Under the pieces are notes generated by a model. That model saw only the letters and a program-made list of their open reading frames with translations, was not told the origin of the DNA and made no database searches. The translations under genes and the position numbers were made by a program. From Claviceps africana (taxonomy: Eukaryota > Ascomycota > Sordariomycetes > Hypocreales > Clavicipitaceae), in assembly GCA_018360145.1 (NCBI GenBank), contig SRPY01000060.1:17176-81175 (forward strand): a DNA stretch of 64,000 bases. Direction: 5' to 3'. Shown here in pieces: positions 55,720-64,000 of this stretch; the stretch's first letter is position 1, and each line of letters starts with the position of its first letter.

Positions 55720-57575
55720 TCAGCCTCGCTGATGTTCTTCCTCGTCCCCGAAAAACATGCCATTGCTCGGACTCCCAGTATCTTCACTCGTACAGCCGCT
55801 ACCGTGCTCCGCGGTTCCCTTGCCGCCCACTTCGTATGGACCAGCGAGAAGCTCTCCGTTCTTGCCGTACCGTCGCGGTTCAATTCTTGCCTGGTGGACA
55901 ACCTGGAAGGCGCCTTGCCAGCCGTGCACCTTCTGGAAGATGGTGTCCATCTCTTCGAGTGATCGGTATGCAGTTTCGGGGAAGAAAAAGTACACCGAAG
56001 GTACAATAATGGCGTTGATAATGGCAAAGATGGTGTAGGTATGGTTGGCAATGTTTGTGAACGCAATGGGCGTGATCATGACAACCTGCGGGTTTTCACA
56101 TCAAAAGCGTCAGTGCCGACTGTTCAAACCTCAATGCTGCTGCTCACCCCAGCCCCGCGATGCCGGGGCGGTGCAGGGCCTGGCTTTGCCCAAGGATTGT
56201 GCGACATACCATGAAGTTGAAGATCCAGTTGGACGAAGTCGACAACGCATTGGCCGGCGCACGAGTACGTAGAGGCGTGATCTCGGCTGGGTAGAGCCAC
56301 GTCATGCCTAGCCAACCAATGGCAAAAAATGTGTTGAAAACGAAAAGGAATACGATGCCGGCAATCTGACAGGCTGTGCTCTCCTTGTCGGAGCCGACAC
56401 CAGCCAGAATCGCCATGGTAAGGGCCTGGCCGACGGCGCCAAAAAGCATGAGCTTGCGACGACCTACTCGTTCCACAAGGAAGACGGAAGGCCAAGACGC
56501 AATGAAATACTCGGTGCCGTTCAGGGCGGCGAGAAGGCGTGACATGAAGAGAGACAAGCCCAAACCTCGGTAGATGGTGGCAGCGTAATACGTGATGAGG
56601 TTGATGCCCGAAATCTGCTGGAACATCTGGATGACGTAGGCTATGATGATACGATGGAGAGTACGATTCTTGTCGCAGGCAAACAAGTCGGCGTACTGCC
56701 CTTGGCTCGTTTCGGATACCGACTCCTTTATTGCGCGGTATTCGTTTTCCACATATATGTCGCTGTCTTCCACTTCGGCAATGGCGGCGATAACATCCCG
56801 AGCCTCGTGGTCGCGGCCCTTGAGGACAAGCCATCGAGGGGATTCCGGCAGACTGAGAACAAACAAAAGAATGAAGACGCAGAAAACGATCTGGAAGGCG
56901 AGCGGGAACCGCCATGCGACAGAGCCGGGCGCAAAGGACAGGGCCAAGTCAATCCAGTATGAGATCATGATACCACCGGTAATGAGGGCACCCTCAATCA
57001 TGACCAACTTGCCTCGCTTGTGAGCGGAACATGTTTCAGACTGCCACATGGGGACTGTTGATGTGTTTCCGCCATTGCCTATTCCTGTAATAATGCGGCC
57101 GATTATGAAATGCTCGAGAGAAAACGCAGACGCTTGAAGCACGGCACCGACGACCATGACAGCCGTGCCAAGGAAAATCATGCGCCTGCGGCCAAGAGGA
57201 TTGCCGATGAATATGGTCATGATGGCACCGGCAAAGCAGCCGAGGTTGTAGGAGGCAACAGCAATGCCTTGGTAGGTAGATCGGTAGGATTTGGTGGCCT
57301 GGTCAAGATCGGGCGCAGCATCGTTGATGTCGGGGAACTGGTCGAGAAAGACGGGCAGCGTCAGAATGCCACCCATAACCCCCTGGTCTATCACCGTGGC
57401 ATCAGTGACTCGTTGGAATAGGCGTGATTCGTCATGACAGCGAATGGACAGCGAATGGACAGAGGAGGGATGAAGCCCACGAACCGTAGCCGAAAAGGAG
57501 GAAATCGCAGCCCGCTACAGCTCCAATGGCCCAATTAAGGGACTGGCCGGAGAGGCCAAGATATTTCTTCCCCAT
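55720..57575 (-). CDS. MFS sugar (hexose-type) transporter
   Basis: Plasma-membrane sugar:H+ symporter or facilitator of the Sugar_tr family with twelve predicted helices. Exons 57575-57485, 57387-56210 and 56085-55720 give 544 residues. Signatures: FGYDQGVMGGILTLPVFL (helix 1), NPLGRRRMIFLG (loop 2-3), IIGRIITGIGNGGNTSTVPM, PESPRWLVLKGRDHEA (loop 6-7), QQISGINLITYYAATIYRGL (helix 7, sugar-binding QQ.SG.N), VERVGRRKLMLFGA and FFFPETAYRSLEEMDTIF at the end of helix 12. A cytosolic tail of ~70 residues follows. Substrate cannot be read from the sequence. Confidence 0.92.
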
Positions 57576-58876
57576 GGTGCGCCGACGAGGCCGAGACTCG
57601 AGCAAAATGAACAAGACGGCGTGGTGTCTCTGGTGTGTGTCTGGACTCCGGAGTGTTTTGAGTCAAGGTACCGATGCAGTAGGTATAATGGGTCCCGATA
57701 GCGCGAGTCGATTCCGTATCCAACGTGTGGAAGACCTAGAACGAAAACGGCATTCCAAGGAAAAAGATGGAGTTGACGAGCCGCGACCGAGGCAGAAGCG
57801 CTTTATAGAGCTGCGTGAGCCGGAGCTGGTCGCGGCCGGCGGGCGGGCGGGAAGCGGAAAGAAGGAGCAGGAGCAGGAGCGAAGATGGAAGGCCACCACA
57901 TGCAGAGTCAGTCCTGGTAGCACGAGGACGAGCATCGTGCATCGCGCATCGCGCATCGCGCATCGCGCATCGAGGAATGAAGTCTTGGACCACCATGCAG
58001 GACCCCCGTCTCATCCATCAAGCATAATATCGCCGCCGCCCGCATGTCTCCAGGACGTCTCCAATGCTCCACATCGACTCCATTCATGTAATGTTGCCAA
58101 GTGACGGACAGCAAGTGCAGCACTGGCAGTCCGACCCTGCGTGACAAACGTTGTTGGGCACTATTACATGTAATACCAGGTACGTTTACATGCATATGCT
58201 GTACAATGGTCTGGTGTATCGCACCGCTGCTCGCTGCTCGCTGCACGCCAGGAGGAGGGAGTCGGGTTGAAGACGAGGGCCGACTCGGCCACGCATGGAG
58301 GTAGGAAGGTGCCTCGGCAAGTACCTGGTACGTAGTATGTAGGTAGGTAAGTACCTAAGGAACTGGTATGTGGAGGAAGTAGGTAAGTAGGTAGGTAGGC
58401 AAATCGTATGTGCATGTGTCCTTGGACAGACATGCTCAGGTACTATGCAGGTACCCCGTAGGCATGTACATGAGTACTTGCCGCGTGTCGTGAGCTTGAG
58501 GCGTCCGAGATTCATGTGGCATTGTTGAGTGCGCATGGGACTAGGATGCCTGTGCAACAGTCAACATTGTATGAACGCACAACGTCCACTGGGTTTGATT
58601 CATCCCGAGCATTTCGCCACATGCATCACACATACCGTTGCAGTTCCTGGTGTCAAGAAGCTTCGCCTCGCCGCTCACGGTGCGCTACATGCAGCATCGA
58701 GGTCCACATCACGGAGAGCGCAACGGATAAACGAGGCGAGCAAGGCGCTCCGGCAGCGACCACTGAGATCACATGTCGGCGGCGTGTTTCAAAGTAGCCG
58801 GATATGAACATGGGTTCCTCTCCCTTTGCTCTGTTTCTGTGTCTGATCCTGCGGAAGCATATCAAAATGTCGCTGG

Positions 58877-58972
58877 AGAGGAGAGGGGGGGATGGGGTGG
58901 GGGATGGGGTGGGGGATGGGGTGGGGGAAGTGGAGGTGGAGGGGGAGGTGGAGGTGGAGGTGGAGGATCCAA
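58877..58972. repeat. G-rich GGGATGGGGT and GGAGGT repeats
   Basis: About ninety bases of G-runs on the plus strand with quadruplex potential, 720 nt upstream of BMT2. Confidence 0.88.
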
Positions 58973-59289
58973 CGTCTCCAAGTCGTGAGCGCGCGTGTGT
59001 GCGTGTGTGTGTTCTCGAGCGAGTCCCTGTCCAGCCACGCTGCACAAGCAGCAGACCACGAATAGCAAGTGGTATTGCGGCCGGTTGCATCGTCCAGAAT
59101 GCCGTCTCCTGGCCGAGGATGCTCCTTGTCACGCGACCCCGGTTGTAGGCAAGAGGATTCGATAATATGACGCGCGTAATGTATGGTGACGGAATGTCGG
59201 ACGAAATCTTTTGTATGTAAAGCATAGAAGGCAATTGACACTTGTGAAAGAGAAATGCACAAGTATACACAAAAGTGCAGTAGTGTAAA

Positions 59290-59372
59290 GAGTACGCTCG
59301 GGAAGGTACGTCCGGCAAGGTACGCCCGGCAGGTGCGCTCGGCAAGGTGCGCTCGGCAAGGTACGCTTGGGC
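59290..59372. repeat. GGCAAGGTACGCTC imperfect tandem repeat
   Basis: Five or six diverged 14-15-nt units such as GGCAAGGTGCGCTC and GGCAAGGTACGCTT, 320 nt upstream of BMT2. Confidence 0.8.
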
Positions 59373-59693
59373 AAGCAGCCGGCCATTTTCCGCCGCCCTA
59401 CAGATGGCAAGGAGGCGTCTCCTTTTTTTCCGCCCCAAAGCCTCCCCGACGCTGATTAATCATTATTATGGACCACCAGACGTGAGCACCGAATCTTATG
59501 TACACCATCAGCAGCCAGGGCACACCACCATATTTCCGCCTCGATCCTTTCCCTTTTTTCCTCTTCCGAATCGGCAAAGCTGCGGCGGAATTGCATTGTT
59601 CTTCTGGCCGCTTCTCAATTGGCTCAACCAACTTTATACCCATCCCCATGATCCATTGCCCTGCGACTTCCTCAACGCAAAGACGAAAACAAA

Positions 59694-60554
59694 ATGAGGC
59701 CTCCGCGCAAGAGCTTGCAGGCTGGAAGACCGCCAATAGCCAGAGTCGCGCGCAAATGCATGTCGCGCAAGGCAAGTCGAACCCTCATCAACAAGCACCA
59801 TCAGTTGGAGAAGAGACAGCAGAAAGCTAGGGCCGAGGGCGATTCCAGTACCGAGGCTGCTATAGCAAAAGAAATCTCTAGCTTGGGCGGGCTCAAGCGA
59901 TACCAACAAGCAAGTTTACAAGGTCAGAGCAATGACCGAGGTGGCGACACCTCCAAGGTCCTGCTCGAATGGCTTCCCCTTGCCAGCATCAAGACACTCG
60001 CCAAGAAGCCTCGAATGCTGGAAGTTGGCGCGCTGAGTACTCGGAACGCATGCTCCGCCAGTGGCCTCTTCGAAATGGTGCACATTGACTTGAACAGCCA
60101 AGAACCCGGGATCCAGGAGCAAGATTTCATGCAGCGGCCGATCCCGGACCTGGCATCCGACAAGTTTGACATTATTTCCCTGAGTTTGGTCCTAAACTTT
60201 GTTCCCGATGCCGAGAGTCGCGGTCGAATGCTTCGGAGGACGCTTTCATTCCTACGACAGCAAAGTCTTGAGGAACCCAAGGAAATGGCGAACCTGGCTT
60301 TTCCTTCATTGTTCCTCGTACTTCCGCGAAGTTGTGTAGACAACTCCCGCTACTTTACAGATTCTAGATTGGCGTCTCTCATGGAAGCCCTTGGGTACTC
60401 TTTGCAAAATCGAAAAAAGACGTCAAAGTTGACTTATAGCTTGTGGGTAAGAAATGTAGACAGGGATCTTACCAACTTGCATTTCCCAAAGGTTGAGTTA
60501 CATCCAGGCCGCTCAAGGAACAATTTTTCAATCACGTTGACGGATGTGGCCTAG
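59694..60554 (+). CDS. BMT2: 25S rRNA adenine-N1 methyltransferase BMT2
   Basis: Nucleolar S-adenosylmethionine-dependent enzyme that makes m1A in helix 65 of 25S rRNA. Single exon of 286 codons from ATG 59694. The family hallmarks are visible: basic N-terminus with SRTLINKHHQLEKRQQKA (about 28-45), the SAM-binding motif MLEVGALSTRN (about 109-119), HIDLNSQ (motif II acidic residue), DKFDIISLSLVLNFVPDAES (motif IV), LFLVLPRSCVDNSRYFTDSR and the terminal region SLWVRNV. Convergent with UTR4, 469 bp apart. Confidence 0.92.
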   Translation: MRPPRKSLQAGRPPIARVARKCMSRKASRTLINKHHQLEKRQQKARAEGDSSTEAAIAKEISSLGGLKRYQQASLQGQSNDRGGDTSKVLLEWLPLASIKTLAKKPRMLEVGALSTRNACSASGLFEMVHIDLNSQEPGIQEQDFMQRPIPDLASDKFDIISLSLVLNFVPDAESRGRMLRRTLSFLRQQSLEEPKEMANLAFPSLFLVLPRSCVDNSRYFTDSRLASLMEALGYSLQNRKKTSKLTYSLWVRNVDRDLTNLHFPKVELHPGRSRNNFSITLTDVA

Positions 60555-61023
60555 AGCCCATGGCTGAAGAGTTCAAAACCTGATTGGTGACTGCCGACGA
60601 GGCTGGCTGGAATAGGTCCTATCAGGAGACGCGTGAATGATGGGAGGACGGTTCCGTCATTTCATTTCATCGCTGCTTGGGAAATGACATGGAGCGACAA
60701 CGATGGCACCTCGTCTTCACTATCAATTGTCACACGTCCTTCACGGATGATTTTACAAGAATCCTCAATTCAATCCATTTACTCATACGACGCCAGTCCA
60801 AGTCCCTGGGTACTTTCACTTGTCAGCCATGGTTAAAGCTTAAACCAGGCTGTGGCTTTGGTCTCGACCATCGATCCCATAGACAGTTCCTCTCCGATTC
60901 GTGCTCTGCCTCCCCGGATCTGGGCCTTCTCCGCATCCTTGACTGCCACACACGCCTGCGTGCATACGTGCATATGGACACAACAAGAGGTGTTATCCTT
61001 ATATGTTCACCGACCTCTCTGCT
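60555..61023. other. Convergent spacer BMT2 / UTR4
   Basis: 469 bp, no repeat or gene seen; presumably both 3' UTRs. Confidence 0.5.
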
Positions 61024-62284
61024 TCAGATTTGAGATGCTTCCCTCAGAGCTGCTAGACTCTGCTGGATCTTATCGTCGGCTTCTGGAGAGAAACTGTTTA
61101 TGGCGAACTTGGACAAATGATCATCTTCTGGTAATGTAGCATTTCCAGGACGGAAGACCGGAAGACTCCGCATGCCCGACAGTAAGGCAGCCCGAACCTC
61201 GTTCATGTTGTCGCTCAGGAATAAACATCGTGAGGCGTCAAGGCCGTCAAGGCCGTCAAGGCCACCAAGACTGCGAAGAATGGTCTTGTAACTGTCAACT
61301 TCTGTTTTCGGACCTGCGTTGACGGTATCGAACCATGCTGAAATGCACATGGTCAAATCAGGCGACGTTGCGTTTGTGTGCGCAAACAGTAACTTCTGTG
61401 CCTTGACGGAACCAGAAGAGTAGATGCATATTCTTTTGCCAGCAGCATGTGCAGCTGTGATGAATGGAGCAACATCGGGGAAGAGAGGTGCCTTGAGCTC
61501 CCCCGATGAGTAACCTGCTTGCCATAGAAGTCCTTGAAGTGCTTTCAGATATGGTGCCTTCACATCCCTGGCGACCAGATCTCTGACATGAGTCTCGAAG
61601 GCGCCGCGGTCTATCCTATAATCTTCAGGAAATGCCTCCCGATATGCGGCAAAGGCTTCGCTGTCCCAATGCTGATCGAGATATTTGGGCAGCGCGTCCA
61701 AGGCATAGGGGAACTATGGAATGGGTTGCGTCAGTGTGACATTTCTCTCGTGGACCCCTTTTTTTTTCCTTTTTTTTTGTTCTTTTGATATGATGTGACA
61801 TCCTTAGAAACAGCCGCCATCGAAGTTACATATCATGTGATTAACGCATATATCATGGTTGGGAAGGTACATCACAGATACGGCGATATGACGTGCTGAG
61901 GAGGTATCCTTATGCAAAAATTTGCCCACAGTTGCCATTGGGCCGGTTCAAACAACATCGAGCATAATCGCGTAGCATGAAGCTAAAATTGCAACATGAG
62001 CGGGAAAACGCAGACCACAACAGAGCGGCGGGGGTAAGATGTGTCACGGTACTCTTTCTTACCGTGCATCTGCCGTCTTGAGGAAGGGAAAAGAGAGAGG
62101 AAAACAGGAAAGGAGGGGGGGGGGGAGTCAACCTACCAGTACATCGTGGACGAATGTTATTGGACAAACAGTCCCTTCTATCAATAACATCAGTGCCGGC
62201 AGCAGAAAGTAGAATCAGACGGATAGCATATTTACCAATGTCGAGGACCAGGATGTCAAACCCTGCAAATGCATTGGCAAGCAT
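61024..62284 (-). CDS. UTR4: Enolase-phosphatase E1 (methionine salvage)
   Basis: Bifunctional HAD-family enzyme that enolises and dephosphorylates 2,3-diketomethylthiopentyl 1-phosphate to the acireductone. Exons 62284-62236, 62177-62137 and 61713-61024 give 259 residues. HAD motif I is LVLDIEGTVCPITFVHDVLF, with Asp15 and Glu17. Motif II is CIYSSGSVKAQKLLFAH. Lys in NAGPKTEVDSY is motif III, and FLSDNMNEVRAAL is motif IV. A GLDGLDGLD run (about 190) is encoded by a (GGCCTTGAC)n repeat and sits between helices. The second intron, 423 nt, is by far the longest in the window and contains T-rich, G-rich and otherwise unexplained sequence. Cytosolic. Confidence 0.93.
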
Positions 62285-63779
62285 GGTTCTATACCGTTTG
62301 ATGATCTAGAGGTCACAAGATAGTCGAGTTGAGGACGCCAACCTTCAGAAGGGTCTTGGTACGATGCGATTTGTGTGCAGCGGAGAGGTGTGACTCGATG
62401 GATGGTGGAACCGGGAGATAAACGTGCTCTGGCGAAGAATGATAATCGTCTTGATCGTCGTGACCGTCCTCGACCGTTTCTTGACCGTTTCTTGCATCAG
62501 CTGTTAGTTCCAGCTCGTCTTGGTTGCCAACCCCATTTTTTCCCTCCTTGACGCGAATGGAGAACTTGCCGACTGTTGTTGGACAGATATGGCTTCGACG
62601 ACGGCGGCAGTGCGATGCGTGTGGGGCGGAGCCAGGCTAGCGCCGGCTGTACCGGCGCACGCTAAAATGCAGGAGGGAGAAGTTTACGGTGTACACAGGT
62701 ACTTGCCCTGGATAACTAGCCGCGGAAGTACGCGTGGCGTACTGTACAAATATTCATACATACACTGTACGTGCATTAATTACACACACTCGATGCATAC
62801 TTAAACTACTAAGGTAGACAGACGGGTTTGTTGAGATGGGACAAGCGGTCAAGGACTCGCGACCCAACCTCTATCCGAGGCCTCGAGTCATCCGTCATGT
62901 TTTCATCCGTCATGTTTTCATCCGTCCCCGACTCCTTGCACGACTCAAGGGCTCATGTGCTGTCCGTTTTTGCAATGACCAAAAAGAATTTGTTCGATGA
63001 GGTCCAACCACGGCTCGGCATTTGCACACGTTGTTTGAGTCTCGTCGAGACTGACCGACTTGTTGCAGTTGGGTCGGCATTGCACAGGATGAAATGGATA
63101 GTCGTGATGGGCACTGCAACTATATCTCACCAGTACCAGACGGGCTTGGTGAGATTGTCACATCCATCGTCGCTATACTGCACGTGTATGCACATACGGT
63201 AGGTAGGTGCCTCAGTACAATGTTAGATAGGTTGGTACTTAGGTGTACTGCATGCATAGTAGCAATTATCAAGTACATTTCATCAGATTTATCCTCATAA
63301 TGTGCAGATGGCCACACTCGCATCCTGAACCAATCTTATCATTCGATAAAACATCCATAGCTCGCGCAAGCACTACTTTACACGATATCAGAAGTCCTGA
63401 CAAAAGCGCCCACATGTCCTACCCAAAAAAAATATCCTACTTACCTCTAAGCACCAAAAGGGTGGGTACTGAAAACCACTTTGCCAAACCACTAAGCTAC
63501 CTACCCGGTAGATACGGGGTAGGTAATAGGTAAAGCAGGTAGGTAGGTACTCATGAAAGAAACGGGGAGGCACGTGGGGTGTAGCCTCCTGCGCACTAAC
63601 AAGGGGGACAGGTATCAGGTACCCATGCACTTGCATGAATCTGTGCGTACCCCATGACGTGATAACACAGCAGCATAAGATCTTCCATCGTCACTAAGCC
63701 CCCCCGGACGCCAGTCTGTAGACCACCTGGGGTTTTTACGAGTAGCTTAGCTGGGTTAGGGGGTTATACCTTAGTCAAC
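62285..63779. other. UTR4 upstream region
   Basis: 1.5 kb without a supported gene. It holds ATACATACAC/GTACAAATA repeats at 62690-62800, TCATCCGTCATGTTT duplications at 62888-62925, and TACCTA-family palindromes at 63195-63245 and 63480-63550. Confidence 0.5.
63480..63552. repeat. TACCTAGGTA-family repeat near the right edge
   Basis: TACCTACCC/GGTAGGTA units in both orientations, about 250 nt before the AT-rich block. Confidence 0.8.
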
Positions 63780-64000
63780 CTAGGAAACTAGTGGGTTATA
63801 TATTATAATTTTATTAGCTATATTATTTTTTAATGCCTATATATATTTTTAATAGTATATATACTTACTTTATATATATTATTATATAGTTATATAATAT
63901 ACTATAAAGTAGTATTAAAATAGCTTTATTTATAATATAAAGTATAATAAAAAGGAAACTATATAATATTAAATAAATTAATTAAAAGTGTTTATATATT
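63780..64000. other. AT-rich block, RIP-like, running off the window
   Basis: An abrupt switch to sequence that is almost entirely A and T with dominant TpA steps and hardly any G or C. This is what repeat-induced point mutation leaves in ascomycete transposon relics. No open frame, terminal repeat or transposase motif can be read in the 221 bases seen, so the element type is unknown. Confidence 0.65.

Larger units (their letters stand above)
57576..59693. other. Divergent spacer hexose transporter / BMT2
   Basis: 2.1 kb without a supported gene. Holds (CGCATCG)n at 57940-57972, TACCTA palindromes at 58320-58410, a G-rich GGGATGGGGT/GGAGGT array at 58877-58972, and imperfect GGCAAGGTACGCTC repeats at 59290-59372. 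Frames on the minus strand (e.g. 58653-59438) are translated repeats. Confidence 0.5.

Noticed and set aside
51561..57575. Secondary-metabolite cluster around DAHP synthase and the MFS transporter
   Set aside because: The transporter has hexose signatures, the gene between is a primary-metabolism epimerase, and no backbone synthase or pathway regulator is present.
58653..59438. 261-codon minus-strand frame upstream of BMT2
   Set aside because: Contains translated GGGATG/GGAGGT repeats (SPTPSPTPS) and no recognisable domain.
61935..61965. GGTTCAAAC in the UTR4 intron as a tRNA B box
   Set aside because: No A box or acceptor stem at the expected spacing on either strand.
63745..63765. GGGTTAGGGGG as a telomere signal
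   Set aside because: A single TTAGGG-like unit; no tandem array, and AT-rich sequence continues to the window end.

Overview
The window is a stretch of a filamentous ascomycete nuclear genome. Short introns with GTRNGY donors and CTAAC/CTGAC-type branch sites interrupt most genes, intergenic spaces are GC-rich and full of homopolymers and microsatellites, and the proteins look most like Sordariomycete ones. The recurrent palindromic TACCTAGGTA microsatellite and the AT-rich, RIP-like end of the window fit Hypocreales, but the species cannot be named from the sequence alone. I find 22 protein genes, no rRNA or convincing tRNA, no CRISPR, no intact transposon and no secondary-metabolite cluster.

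Layout. 1-5.6 kb: POB3 (FACT subunit, cut by the window start) and a serine-rich CRIB-motif protein. 5.6-14 kb: an 8.4-kb gene-free tract dense in simple repeats. 14-28.6 kb: a NIPA-type transporter, an unrecognised protein, NOP4, condensin YCG1, GPI7/LAS21 and a small nucleolar-type DUF2423 protein. 29-39 kb: PIAS-type SUMO ligase, TRS33, cytosolic malate dehydrogenase, ribosomal protein eL28 and a DUF2015 protein. 41-50 kb: the TUP1/rco-1 corepressor, an RMP1-like RNase MRP subunit, an AVT-type vacuolar amino-acid transporter and TIM8. 51-57.6 kb: class II DAHP synthase, glucose-6-phosphate 1-epimerase and a hexose-type MFS transporter. 59.7-62.3 kb: the rRNA methyltransferase BMT2 and enolase-phosphatase UTR4. 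The last ~220 bases turn sharply AT-rich.

The genes are core housekeeping functions rather than one pathway. Five (NOP4, the DUF2423 protein, eL28, RMP1, BMT2) belong to ribosome or rRNA maturation; three (POB3, condensin, TUP1) act on chromatin; five are transporters or membrane/secretory enzymes. All splice models were rebuilt by hand and every complete CDS is divisible by three with one terminal stop. Two introns need GC-AG splicing.

I found no clear new biological system. The best follow-ups are the two GC-AG introns, the RMP1 gene that appears only after splicing, the family of palindromic intergenic microsatellites, the low-complexity insertion in DAHP synthase, and the AT-rich right edge.
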